Shown one piece after another: positions 25,095 to 34,245 of a stretch of DNA of 64,000 nt (position 1 is its first letter; each line of letters starts with the position of its first letter). The notes under the pieces were generated by a model. It had not been told where the DNA came from, ran no database searches, and saw nothing but the letters and a program-made list of their open reading frames with translations. The position numbers and the translations under genes were made by a program. This stretch comes from UBA9300 sp032260385 (GTDB lineage: Bacteria; Bacteroidota; Bacteroidia; Bacteroidales; VadinHA17): the NCBI GenBank assembly GCA_032260385.1, contig JAVVEL010000008.1:24281-88280 (forward strand), given 5' to 3'.

Positions 25095-27018
25095 GGGTAT
25101 TATTGATATGAATAAATATTGTTGTTCCTGAATTTTTTTTGCTTTCCAGGCTAAGGAGGCTATGATTCTTTTTTGTCATAAGCTTGACTATCAGCAGCCC
25201 AAGCCCCATTTTATGAGTGTCGGTTGTGGTACTTTCATTTTTAACCCTGCTTAAATCAAATATTTTATCTTTAAGACTTTCCGGGATGCCGCTTCCGAAA
25301 TCAGTTACAGAGAGTGTGCATCCTGATTTTGATTTTTCAGCCCTTATTATTATGTCTGATCTTGGATGTGAGTGTTCTATACTGTTCTCCGTAAGAATTG
25401 TCAGTATTGTTCGCAGGCAAAACCTGTCATACTTTATTTCTATCCCGGGGTCAACATCAAACCTTATTCTTATGTCTTTCTTAAGGGCTATACCAAGAAG
25501 GGCAGGCAATATTTCGTGTAAAAAGTCATTAAGGTTAAAGGTGACCTGTTCAATCATATATTTATTTCTCTGGAGCTTTGACCAGAGAAGTATTCTTTCG
25601 AGACCTTTTTCTATGCCCGAGGAATCCTTATAGAGTTGTTCCATCTGTGTTTTAAGCTTCAGGTCTTTACTGTGTGTCCCGAGATATTCACTTATATCTG
25701 ATAATTTGGCAGTCAGGTTGCTGAAGGGTTTACTTAGCTTGAGGGATATAATTGAAAAGAAGTCGCTTTTATTTTCACGAATGCTTAGTATTCTCTCTTT
25801 ATACCTGGATGATCTTTCATAAGCCTCCTGCAGCCCGGCTCTTCTTTGTTCCAGCTTAATATTTGTTTTCCTTATGGCATTGAGATTGTATAAGAGATAA
25901 GCGAGTACAGCAATAGTTAAAAAGAGGGCGAGATTTATTATAAATGAGATAATCTTTTCCAGTTTTATCCTTTTGACTATTAATTCGTTTTGTTGTTGTG
26001 ACCATTCAATATTTTCTTCAGATGCCTTGATACTCAGTCTGATGTTATAATTTGAGACCAGGTTCTGTACTTCCGTTCTTGTATGATAAGAACGATGCTG
26101 GCGATACAAGAGACGGTAGGTTAAGGCCTGACTTTCATTTCCCTGATTTCTGTATTTTTCAGCCAGGGTAGATATAACATCCAACGGGTCAATAACTTCA
26201 TAATTGTGTAAGAGCTCAAAATTAATACTGTCTATATAAGCTGCGCTCAATTCCAGCTCATTATTCTTAAGGTGGTATTTGCAGAGTCTGAGCTTGATCA
26301 TATTTTTATGTGCCTCTGACCTCATTTTATTGTTTTCCAGTATCATCGAATCTATCCAGCTCCTGGCGCCTCTTTGACCTGACTCATAGTAATTATCAAT
26401 CAGGAAGGCCCATGCATCCATTTTTCTTCCATATTCTTCTACGCCACGGTAATATTCCAGTGCTTCCAGAAGGTATTTTCTGCTGTTGTCGTAGTCTTTA
26501 AAAGCAAGATATGTTTCACCCAGGGTTGTGAGCTCGTCTCCTATTCTCCGTTCATCAAGGGCTTCCTTCCTTAAGTCGATTGATGTTTTATAAGCTTCGA
26601 TGCTTTTTAAGGTATCATTCCTCTTAAAGGCTACAAGTCCCAGGTTGTGCAATATTGAGGCCTTATCTTCAAAAAGCTTCAGGCTGTCGAAAAGTGTCAA
26701 AGCCTTCAGGTAATTTTCTTCTGCTTCCGGAAGTAAACCGGATGAAGTATAGAGGTTCCCGTAAATATGCCATGTTTCTGCTATTTTTTCCGCATCATTA
26801 AGCTTTTTTGCTATCTCCATTCGCCTGCCTGCGTATATCAGCCCGCTTCTCAAGGACCTGTATTGTTCATCAAGTGCATATTTCTTCAGTACTTCCATTT
26901 TTACTGAATCATGCATTTCGGGCAAAGTTTGGAGGACTGTATCGGTAATATTGCCCTGGCTTCTGGCGGTCATAGCCAGGAAAATAAAAACGGCAATATG
27001 TAATCCACGGCTAAGCAT
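25087..27018 (-). CDS. TPR sensor histidine-kinase-like protein lacking the phospho-acceptor His
   Basis: 643-aa membrane protein. Signal-like N-terminus (1-20); an extracytoplasmic region of TPR-type helical repeats (about 40-300); one transmembrane helix (about 356-378); a short coiled coil; a degenerate DHp region; and a HATPase domain with N-box TENSIEHS, G1 DFGSGIP and G2 KMGLGLLIVK. In the H-box, FFSIISLKLSKP aligns with the usual F-x-x-x-x-S-H-E/D-L-x-x-P, but the His position is Leu426 (codon CTC at 25741-25743). It could therefore bind ATP but should not autophosphorylate in the usual way. It overlaps the neighbouring kinase and xseB by 8 bp each. It may act as a pseudokinase partner of the upstream kinase. 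Confidence 0.88.
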   Translation of the reverse strand: MLSRGLHIAVFIFLAMTARSQGNITDTVLQTLPEMHDSVKMEVLKKYALDEQYRSLRSGLIYAGRRMEIAKKLNDAEKIAETWHIYGNLYTSSGLLPEAEENYLKALTLFDSLKLFEDKASILHNLGLVAFKRNDTLKSIEAYKTSIDLRKEALDERRIGDELTTLGETYLAFKDYDNSRKYLLEALEYYRGVEEYGRKMDAWAFLIDNYYESGQRGARSWIDSMILENNKMRSEAHKNMIKLRLCKYHLKNNELELSAAYIDSINFELLHNYEVIDPLDVISTLAEKYRNQGNESQALTYRLLYRQHRSYHTRTEVQNLVSNYNIRLSIKASEENIEWSQQQNELIVKRIKLEKIISFIINLALFLTIAVLAYLLYNLNAIRKTNIKLEQRRAGLQEAYERSSRYKERILSIRENKSDFFSIISLKLSKPFSNLTAKLSDISEYLGTHSKDLKLKTQMEQLYKDSSGIEKGLERILLWSKLQRNKYMIEQVTFNLNDFLHEILPALLGIALKKDIRIRFDVDPGIEIKYDRFCLRTILTILTENSIEHSHPRSDIIIRAEKSKSGCTLSVTDFGSGIPESLKDKIFDLSRVKNESTTTDTHKMGLGLLIVKLMTKKNHSLLSLESKKNSGTTIFIHINNTHD

Positions 27019-28945
27019 CAGCTTTCATTATTTTGAGGATTACGCCTGTACCCTGTTCGCTCCTGTTATCTATTTCCAGTTCGCCTTTGTTCATCCTAAG
27101 CAGGTCTATGCATATTGCCAGTCCCAGTCCACTGCCTTTTTCACTACCTGTTCCTGGCTTTGACATAAGGTAATTACCCTTTAAAATATTTCTTCTTACT
27201 TCATTATCCATCCCTACACCATCATCTTCCACCGATATATAGATAAGATTATCCTCCTCATAAACGTTGATTCGGACCTCCTCACCGGTATGGCTGTATT
27301 TAATGGCATTATTCAGGACATTTCGCATGACGGTTTTCAGTACATCGGGATTTATTCTGGCAGTAAGATCCTTGTCGCAGTTTGCAGTGATATTGATTTT
27401 CTTCCTTTCTGCCAGGGGTCTATAGAGTGCGAGCACATCATGAATCACAGGGATCACATTGATCTCAGACATCTCAAGTTTATCTTTTCCGGCCTGTATG
27501 GTGGCGATGCTCTGCAGATTTATCAGTAGCTGGTTTAGTTGAAATGATGTTTCACTGAGCATATTGCTGTATTCAATCATACTTTCCTTGTCGAGTGCTT
27601 CAAAGTCATCAACCATTAATTTACTGAAGCCAAGTATAGCCTGGAAAGGATTTATGAGATCATGGGCAAAGACTGATATGAGAGTGTCAAGCAATTTATT
27701 TTCTTTCTCAAGTTCTTTATTGGTTTTTTGCAGTTCCCTGTTTACTGCAGCAAACTTCTCCGTTTCGATGCTGAGTTCCTCCTTGGATCTATTCCTTAAT
27801 TTTCTTATCCGTAGCAGTATAACAAAAAGTATAACAAAGGCAAAAAGTATTATCAGTGAGGTTATCATAAGTTTATGCGCCACATTCTGCCTGGTAAGGT
27901 TAAGTTCCATTTCGCGGTTAATACTTGCCTGGAGTCTTTCGTTTCTCGTTTCTTCATACTCAATCATTAACAGGCTTATAATTTCTTCCCTGTCAACTAT
28001 ATTATCATCAGCATGAATTTCAGACAGTATACTATCATATTTCCAGGCTTTGTCGTAATCACCTGTGGATGTATAAGCTCTGCAGAGGTATTCGAGGTGG
28101 TCATACTGGTCGGGCAGCCTGTATCTATCGTCAATATTAAATTGTTTGGAGGTACTTATTACCTTTTCATACTCACCCTCAATGAGGTGAAACTCCATTA
28201 CTGATGTATAAAATACCAGTTGGTCCACATCGTTATGCCTGTTCTCATCCAGTGCCAGGTAGCCCCTGTTGATCCAGCTTTCAGCCTGATCACGCTCACC
28301 AAGCTTATTGTAAGCGCTGATAATTAATCCAATGACAGAAACCGGGGATATATTATTTAAAGTAATACTTTCCTTTTTGAGTAATTTTTCCAGTATATCA
28401 ATTGCTTCATGGTAATTAGCGAGTTCCACTTCCACTTCAGCGAGATTATAGCTGAAAATATCGTAATAATTCATACCCTTTTTTTCATTGATATCAATGG
28501 CACGCAAGAGGTATTTTTTTGATGACTGGTAATCGCCAACCAGGGCAAATATTATGGCTATATTATTAAGAAGCACGTTAACACCCTGGTAGTATTCCTG
28601 TTCCGAATAAATTGCCAGAGCTGTAAGGAAATGTTTCAGGGCCTTACTGTTGTCTCCTTTCAAATAGTTGATTACACCTTCCATATTTTCTGACAATCCA
28701 TCATAGATGGGATAGTTATTGCATGAAAGGCTCTTCATCTGGCTGGCAATGAGTTCGAGGCTGTTTGCGTCAGCGTTGTTTAGATGCTCCGATGCTTTTA
28801 CGTACAAGTCCTCTAAGAGCCTGAAATTTAATTTTTCGCTCGCATGATATTTGTAACAATAAGGGAAGTATGTATTCTGGCCATATAAGCCTTGAAACAA
28901 TACAATAACTAGCAGACTTATTAAAAATCTTTTCCCCTTTCTCAT
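27011..28945 (-). CDS. TPR-containing sensor histidine kinase
   Basis: 644-aa membrane sensor kinase. Signal-like N-terminus (1-22), TPR-type helical repeats in the extracytoplasmic part (about 85-340), one transmembrane helix (about 359-379), a coiled coil, then HisKA with phospho-acceptor His428 in SVFAHDLINPFQAILG. The HATPase domain has N-box NNAIKYS, G1 EDDGVGMD and G2 GSGLGLAI. It is built like its downstream neighbour, but the catalytic His is intact. Its start overlaps the xseA stop (ATGA), and its stop overlaps the next start by 8 bp. No response regulator is adjacent, so the partner is elsewhere. The TPR input suggests sensing a protein or peptide ligand. Confidence 0.9.
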   Translation of the reverse strand: MRKGKRFLISLLVIVLFQGLYGQNTYFPYCYKYHASEKLNFRLLEDLYVKASEHLNNADANSLELIASQMKSLSCNNYPIYDGLSENMEGVINYLKGDNSKALKHFLTALAIYSEQEYYQGVNVLLNNIAIIFALVGDYQSSKKYLLRAIDINEKKGMNYYDIFSYNLAEVEVELANYHEAIDILEKLLKKESITLNNISPVSVIGLIISAYNKLGERDQAESWINRGYLALDENRHNDVDQLVFYTSVMEFHLIEGEYEKVISTSKQFNIDDRYRLPDQYDHLEYLCRAYTSTGDYDKAWKYDSILSEIHADDNIVDREEIISLLMIEYEETRNERLQASINREMELNLTRQNVAHKLMITSLIILFAFVILFVILLRIRKLRNRSKEELSIETEKFAAVNRELQKTNKELEKENKLLDTLISVFAHDLINPFQAILGFSKLMVDDFEALDKESMIEYSNMLSETSFQLNQLLINLQSIATIQAGKDKLEMSEINVIPVIHDVLALYRPLAERKKINITANCDKDLTARINPDVLKTVMRNVLNNAIKYSHTGEEVRINVYEEDNLIYISVEDDGVGMDNEVRRNILKGNYLMSKPGTGSEKGSGLGLAICIDLLRMNKGELEIDNRSEQGTGVILKIMKADA

Positions 28946-30339
28946 TTAGCAGGTTTCTTCAGGTCAAATACTTTACTCTCTATTCTGCCGAGACTTAAAA
29001 TAGTGCTTATCTCGGAGCCAGGTTTCAATTCATTCGACGATCTGACGGCTTTATCGTTATACAGAGTAATGGAATATCCACGTTTCAGTACTCTGGAAGG
29101 GCTAAGGTAATCAATTGATCTGGAAAAATTATCCAAAATTGCCTGTTTTTGATTTATGTATCTTTTTAAAGCCGGTTTAAACCTGTTCTTAAGATCACCT
29201 GTCAGCCTGTATTTATCATGGATATGCTTCAATGTAATTTTACTGACATTCGTCTCAATTGTGTTCAGCCTGGCATGCTTACCTGAAAGGTAGGAGCGTA
29301 TATTGCCTGAGAGCCTTAAGCCTGACCTGTTAAGCAGGACCCGCTTATTCTGGAGTGATGATCTCACCCCGGGAGACATATTAACACTGATCCTGTTAAT
29401 AACAGACCTTTTCGTTTTCACCAGTTCACGGCTGGAATGAATAATCGATTCTCTCAGTTCCAGGAGGTGCTCCTCGGTTTTTAGACTCTGGTTTATTATG
29501 AAATCTGCAACGGCAGTAGGCGTTTTAAATGACCGGTAAGCTACCAGGTCGGTAACAGAGAGATCTTTTTCGTGTCCGATTCCCGTAAGTACCGGTATGG
29601 GCACCTGTGTAATCAGATAGGCAAGCTTGTAATTATCAAACCAGCTCAGGTCTGCCTGCGATCCTCCGCCTCTTACTATTACCATAAGGTCATAGTTCTC
29701 TATGTCATTGTAAATACTGTTTATAGCTCCGATAGTTGATGCTTCGGTTTCTTTGCCCTGCATTATTGCCCTGAAAAGACTGGTTTTGTACACATAGCCA
29801 TAACTGTTATTTATAAGCTCATCCGTAAAATCGCCATAGCCGGCTGCCTGTTCTGATGAGATGACGGCTATCCTTACGGGCAGGAGGGGGAAAGGCAGTT
29901 CTTTATTAAGGTTTATCACTCCTTCAGATTCCAGGCGCTTTATTATCTGCCTTCTCCTGAGTTCCATCTCACCTATGGTATATGCAGGATCTATGTCATA
30001 TATTACGAGGCTTAGGCCATATACTTCATGGTATTCTATTTTTACCCTCAGCAGAACTTTAATGCTTTCTGACAGAGCCTGGCCTGTGGCACTCTCAAAG
30101 TAGGGCAGGAGGAGCCTTGCTTTCTGTGACCAGATAATGGCCCGTAGCCTCGACCTGATGTCTTCGTGGCTGTCTTTTTCTATAAGTTCAAGATAACAAT
30201 GACCTGAATAATTGATTTTCAATTCCGATATTTCGGCACTCACCCAGTAAAAACCCGGCAAGCTTTCTTCAATTGATTTTTTTATTAGTTTCTGAAGTTC
30301 ACTTAATGAATACCTGTCATTTTTATCATTCATCATCAT
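28942..30339 (-). CDS. xseA: Exodeoxyribonuclease VII large subunit
   Basis: 465-aa catalytic subunit of exonuclease VII. An N-terminal OB-fold (YSLSELQKLIKKSIEESLPGF... WVSAEISELK) binds ssDNA. The catalytic domain holds the PVRIAVISSEQAAGYGDF, VIVRGGGSQADLSWFDN and TGIGHEKDLSVTD segments, followed by a long helical C-terminal region and a final RGYSITLYNDK motif. Three consecutive Met codons open the frame, and the first is reported. It is the first gene of the four-gene overlapping unit ending in xseB. The role is DNA repair and degradation of ssDNA. Confidence 0.95.
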   Translation of the reverse strand: MMMNDKNDRYSLSELQKLIKKSIEESLPGFYWVSAEISELKINYSGHCYLELIEKDSHEDIRSRLRAIIWSQKARLLLPYFESATGQALSESIKVLLRVKIEYHEVYGLSLVIYDIDPAYTIGEMELRRRQIIKRLESEGVINLNKELPFPLLPVRIAVISSEQAAGYGDFTDELINNSYGYVYKTSLFRAIMQGKETEASTIGAINSIYNDIENYDLMVIVRGGGSQADLSWFDNYKLAYLITQVPIPVLTGIGHEKDLSVTDLVAYRSFKTPTAVADFIINQSLKTEEHLLELRESIIHSSRELVKTKRSVINRISVNMSPGVRSSLQNKRVLLNRSGLRLSGNIRSYLSGKHARLNTIETNVSKITLKHIHDKYRLTGDLKNRFKPALKRYINQKQAILDNFSRSIDYLSPSRVLKRGYSITLYNDKAVRSSNELKPGSEISTILSLGRIESKVFDLKKPAK

Positions 30340-30398
30340 TTTATTCTAAGGAACATATTAAGAAATTTTGAAGACTGTGACATACGGCATCGGGAGGG

Positions 30399-31187
30399 CT
30401 ACCTTATTATACCTGTTATTTCAGGGTCATTTATTTTTCCGCCTTCCTTTTCCAGTTTATCCAGGTATTCAGTTTCTTCCCTTATCAGTTCTGCCCTGTT
30501 TTCGGGAATCCCCATGTTATATTTTATTTCCTTTCGCACTGTTCCGTCCCGGTTGAAAAAAAGCCAGGGGCCCGTCCTTATATCTTTCCTGTACAGGCCT
30601 GTAATTTCCTTACTCCCGTTTGGATGCCATGTCCTGAATTCCCCGTTCAGTTTCCCATCCTGGTATGAAGCTTCAAGCGATGGTGTTCCGTCGGTGTAGT
30701 ACTGTTTCCAGCTACCTGACTTTATGCCGTCCTTATATTCCAGTTTTTCAGCAATCTCACCATTCCAGTGGTATTTTACGCATATCCCTTCTGCCCGGTC
30801 GTCTTCATAGAGGCATTTCATAAGTAAATGATCTTCAATATAATCGGAATAATAGAACCACTCACCTGTTTTTTTACGGTCAACATATTTACCCTTCCCG
30901 GCAATAAAACCATTTGGATGATAAAAGTGTGCATAGGCAGTATCCCCGGTATAATTGAGTACTGAAGTCAGCTTTCCGTCCTCATCATATCTTTTAAATT
31001 CACCTTCAGGCCTGTCATCTGTAAAATAAGCCTCGTACATAATCTGCCCGTCAGGGTATTTTTTTATCCAGTGACCCTGTTTCATGCCGTTTTCATCGGT
31101 TCGGTTAAGTATTTCCTGCGGACTTAAAACTGAGAATGGTGTAAGTATAAGAATAAGGAACAGTATGGTCTTTGAAAAGCACATCAT
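30399..31187 (-). CDS. Exported MORN-repeat protein
   Basis: About 262-aa exported protein with six or more MORN_2-type repeats, recognised by recurring G-x-W / Y-x-D/N-G units (GHWIKKYPDGQIMYE, GEFKRYDEDGKL, GKYVDRKKTGEWFYY, GEFRTWHPNGSKE, GPWLFFNRDGTVRKE). The first 13 codons of the open frame were dropped because the signal peptide begins at MMCFSKTILFLILIL. Such proteins are common in Bacteroidota and are often annotated as YwqK-like antitoxin-repeat proteins, but no toxin is present here. It lies between dnaK and xseA on the same strand. The function is unknown, perhaps envelope-associated protein interaction. Confidence 0.85.
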   Translation of the reverse strand: MMCFSKTILFLILILTPFSVLSPQEILNRTDENGMKQGHWIKKYPDGQIMYEAYFTDDRPEGEFKRYDEDGKLTSVLNYTGDTAYAHFYHPNGFIAGKGKYVDRKKTGEWFYYSDYIEDHLLMKCLYEDDRAEGICVKYHWNGEIAEKLEYKDGIKSGSWKQYYTDGTPSLEASYQDGKLNGEFRTWHPNGSKEITGLYRKDIRTGPWLFFNRDGTVRKEIKYNMGIPENRAELIREETEYLDKLEKEGGKINDPEITGIIR

Positions 31188-31209
31188 GGTTTTTCTGTTA
31201 TTAATGATG

Positions 31210-31246
31210 TAAAAATAAAAAAACACTCTGAAAATTTCAGAGTGTC
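31210..31246 (-). terminator. Intrinsic terminator of dnaK
   Basis: On the minus strand a stem with arms ACACTCTGA and TCAGAGTGT around a short A/T loop is followed by TTTTTTTATTTTT. It begins about 25 bp after the dnaK stop codon. Confidence 0.85.
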
Positions 31247-31271
31247 TTTCAATTATATATTGAGACTTTGA

Positions 31272-33188
31272 TTATTTAACCTCTTCGAAATCAACATCAG
31301 TAACTTCATCGTCACCGCTGCCTTTGCCTGACTGCCCTTCTTCCTGAGGCCCCTGTTGAGGTCCTGCCTGCTGCTGGGCATCTGCCTGAGCGGATTTATA
31401 CATATCTTCAGAGGCAGCCTGCCACCTGGCATTAAGGTCATTCAAAGCTTTATCGATAGCTTCCACGTCCTGGTTTTTATGTGCTTCCTTAAGATCTGCA
31501 AGAGCCTTTTCTATGGGTTCCTTCTTTTCTGCCGGCAGCTTATCTCCGTATTCCTTGAGTTGTTTTTCGGTCTGGAATATCATACTGTCGGCAGAGTTGA
31601 TCTTATCAACTTTTTCCTTTGCCTTCCTGTCTTCCTCCTCATTGGCTTTTGCCTCGTCGCGCATTTTCTTGATCTCATCCTCGCTGAGTCCTGATGAAGC
31701 TTCAATCCTGATGCTCTGCTCTTTCCCGGTACCCTTGTCCTTTGCTGACACATTGAGTATACCGTTTGCATCAATATCAAAAGTCACTTCAATCTGCGGT
31801 ATTCCCCTTGGTGAAGGCGGAATGCCGTCAAGGTGGAAGCGTCCTATTGTCTTGTTACCAGCTGCCATTGGCCTTTCTCCCTGCAGTACATGTATTTCAA
31901 CAGAGGGTTGATTGTCAGCAGCAGTAGTAAATGTTTCATTCTTCTTGGTAGGAATGGTGGTATTGGCTTCTATTAGTTTTGTCATTACCCCACCCATTGT
32001 TTCAATACCAAGTGAAAGGGGTGTAACGTCAAGCAGGAGTACGTCTTTTACCTCACCTGTTAGAACCCCGCCCTGGATTGCTGCACCAACGGCCACTACC
32101 TCATCAGGGTTAACACCCTTTGAAGGAGCTTTGCCGAAAAATTTCTGCACCACTTCCTGTATTGCAGGTATACGGGTTGAACCACCAACCAGGAGCACTT
32201 CGTTGATATCTGAAGCTTTCAGTCCTGCATCTTTAAGTGCAATTTTACAGGGCTCAATAACAGCCTGTATCAGTGAATCGGTGAGTTTTTCAAAATGTGC
32301 CCTCGTGAGTGTTTTAACGAGGTGCTTGGGTATCCCGTCAACGGGCATTATATAAGGCAGATTGATCTCTGTGCTTGATGAGCTCGACAGCTCTATCTTG
32401 GCTTTCTCTGCTGCTTCCTTGAGACGCTGCAGTGCCATTGGATCTCTTTTCAGGTCAACACCTTCATCTTTCTTAAACTCTTCTGCCAGCCAGTTAATTA
32501 TTAGCTCATCAAAATCATCCCCGCCAAGGTGAGTGTCGCCATTTGTTGATTTAACTTCGAATACTCCGTCACCAAGTTCGAGTATGGATATATCAAAGGT
32601 TCCTCCTCCAAGGTCAAAAACAGCAACCTTGAGGTCTTCCGTCTTTTTATCAAGCCCGTAGGCCAGTGCGGCAGCAGTAGGCTCATTTATTATCCTTTTT
32701 ACCTGTAATCCGGCAATCTCACCGGCTTCTTTGGTTGCCTGGCGCTGGGAGTCATTGAAGTAGGCAGGAACTGTTATAACAGCTTCCGTAACTTCCTGTC
32801 CAAGGTAATCCTCTGCCGTCTTCTTCATTTTCTGCAATATCATTGCGGATATTTCCTGTGGCGAATATTTGCGATCATCAATCTGGACCCTGGGGGTGTT
32901 GTTATCTCCTTTAACCACTTTGTAGGGCACACGGGTAATTTCCCTGCTTACATTGTCGTAAGTCTCACCCATGAACCTTTTTATTGAATATACTGTCTTT
33001 TCAGCATTGGTGATGGCCTGACGCTTTGCAGGATCACCTACCTTGCGTTCACCATTTTCAACAAAGGCAACAATTGACGGAGTGGTTCTCTTGCCTTCGC
33101 TGTTTGGTATCACTACAGGCTCGTTTCCTTCCATCACAGCAACGCATGAATTAGTTGTTCCAAGGTCTATGCCAATTATTTTTCCCAT
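31272..33188 (-). CDS. dnaK: Chaperone DnaK (Hsp70)
   Basis: 638-aa cytosolic Hsp70 chaperone. The ATPase domain opens with GKIIGIDLGTTNSCVAVMEG and contains the phosphate loops (VFDLGGGTFDIS, LLVGGSTRIPAIQ). The linker VLLLDVTPLSLGIETMGG leads to the substrate-binding domain, and the C-terminal lid ends in an acidic DDEVTDVDFEEVK, the usual EEVD-like bacterial tail. grpE and dnaJ are not adjacent; the upstream gene is the divergent panB. No CIRCE element is visible upstream. A long imperfect dyad lies at 33321-33346 in the shared intergenic region. Confidence 0.98.
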   Translation of the reverse strand: MGKIIGIDLGTTNSCVAVMEGNEPVVIPNSEGKRTTPSIVAFVENGERKVGDPAKRQAITNAEKTVYSIKRFMGETYDNVSREITRVPYKVVKGDNNTPRVQIDDRKYSPQEISAMILQKMKKTAEDYLGQEVTEAVITVPAYFNDSQRQATKEAGEIAGLQVKRIINEPTAAALAYGLDKKTEDLKVAVFDLGGGTFDISILELGDGVFEVKSTNGDTHLGGDDFDELIINWLAEEFKKDEGVDLKRDPMALQRLKEAAEKAKIELSSSSSTEINLPYIMPVDGIPKHLVKTLTRAHFEKLTDSLIQAVIEPCKIALKDAGLKASDINEVLLVGGSTRIPAIQEVVQKFFGKAPSKGVNPDEVVAVGAAIQGGVLTGEVKDVLLLDVTPLSLGIETMGGVMTKLIEANTTIPTKKNETFTTAADNQPSVEIHVLQGERPMAAGNKTIGRFHLDGIPPSPRGIPQIEVTFDIDANGILNVSAKDKGTGKEQSIRIEASSGLSEDEIKKMRDEAKANEEEDRKAKEKVDKINSADSMIFQTEKQLKEYGDKLPAEKKEPIEKALADLKEAHKNQDVEAIDKALNDLNARWQAASEDMYKSAQADAQQQAGPQQGPQEEGQSGKGSGDDEVTDVDFEEVK

Positions 33189-33320
33189 TTTATAACTTAT
33201 TTTTAAATGTTTTCCAATTTTCCAATCCTTTCAGCAATGATTATGCCATGGGATTTTTATGTGGAATTTATGCTAATATGACATTCAATCGTATTTTTAT
33301 GTGAATAAACTAAAGCCAGT

Positions 33321-33346
33321 AATGACAAAAAGGCAGTTATGTCATT
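33321..33346. promoter_or_regulatory. Dyad in the dnaK-panB intergenic region
   Basis: Inverted repeat AATGACA-N12-TGTCATT centred between the divergent dnaK and panB genes. It is not the CIRCE consensus. A protein-binding site is possible, but the partner is unknown. Confidence 0.4.
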
Positions 33347-33419
33347 TTCGTAGCGGTCAGATCACTTATTATTAAACAAATTTGTAGCTTTACCCTGTGT
33401 AATAATAAAATAAGAGGCT

Positions 33420-34235
33420 ATGTCAATCCATAACACGGTTAAGCGGGTTACCACACATGTACTTTCAGAGATGAAGTTAAAAGGTGAGAAGATTACCATG
33501 CTCACTTCCTATGATTATTCCATGGCATCAATTGTGGATAAGGCAGGGATTGATGTCATTCTTGTAGGCGATTCGGCATCGAATGTTATGGCCGGGTTTG
33601 AGACTACCCTGCCCATTACCCTTGATAATATGATTTATCATGCTGCCTCTGTTGTGCGTGCGGCAAAAAGATCACTGGTAGTGGTGGATTTGCCTTTCGG
33701 GACTTACCAGGGAAATTCAAAGGAGGCTCTTTCCTCAGCAATCAGGATAATGAAAGAAACAGGTGCACATGCTGTTAAGCTTGAAGGAGGGGCTGAAATA
33801 GCAGAATCAATAGAAAGAATACTGTCTGCCGGCATCCCTGTTATGGGGCACCTGGGCTTAACACCTCAATCAATCCATAAGTTTGGCACCTACGTTGTGC
33901 GGGCAAAACAGGAAGAGGAGGCAAAGAGGCTGAAGAGTGACGCCAGGTTACTGGAAGAAAAGGGTGCTTTTGCCATTGTACTGGAAAAAATACCTGCCGT
34001 TCTTGCCGGCGAGGTGGCAGAAAGCCTTACTATACCTGCAATTGGAATTGGTGCCGGCAATAAGGTTGATGGACAGGTGCTGGTAATTCATGACATGCTC
34101 GGGATTAACCAGGAATTTTCACCGCGCTTTCTCAGGAGATACCATAATCTTTACCAGGAAATAACCGGGGCGGTTCAGGCTTATATCAAAGATGTACGTT
34201 CACTGGATTTCCCCAACGAAAAGGAGCAGTATTAA
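33420..34235 (+). CDS. panB: 3-methyl-2-oxobutanoate hydroxymethyltransferase
   Basis: 271-aa cytosolic enzyme that makes ketopantoate from 2-oxoisovalerate and methylene-tetrahydrofolate, the first committed step of pantothenate/CoA synthesis. Family motifs: KITMLTSYDYSMA, VILVGDSASNVM (metal-binding Asp), KLEGG, PVMGHLGLTPQS and FAIVLEKIPA with the catalytic Glu, then PAIGIGAG. A near-consensus TAGCTTTA element lies about 28 bp upstream of the ATG. The pseudouridine synthase gene follows after 10 bp and is probably co-transcribed. Confidence 0.96.
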   Translation: MSIHNTVKRVTTHVLSEMKLKGEKITMLTSYDYSMASIVDKAGIDVILVGDSASNVMAGFETTLPITLDNMIYHAASVVRAAKRSLVVVDLPFGTYQGNSKEALSSAIRIMKETGAHAVKLEGGAEIAESIERILSAGIPVMGHLGLTPQSIHKFGTYVVRAKQEEEAKRLKSDARLLEEKGAFAIVLEKIPAVLAGEVAESLTIPAIGIGAGNKVDGQVLVIHDMLGINQEFSPRFLRRYHNLYQEITGAVQAYIKDVRSLDFPNEKEQY

Positions 34236-34245
34236 TTAAGCCGGT

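Noticed and set aside
33189..33419. CIRCE element (HrcA site) for dnaK
   Set aside because: No TTAGCACTC-N9-GAGTGCTAA sequence on either strand.
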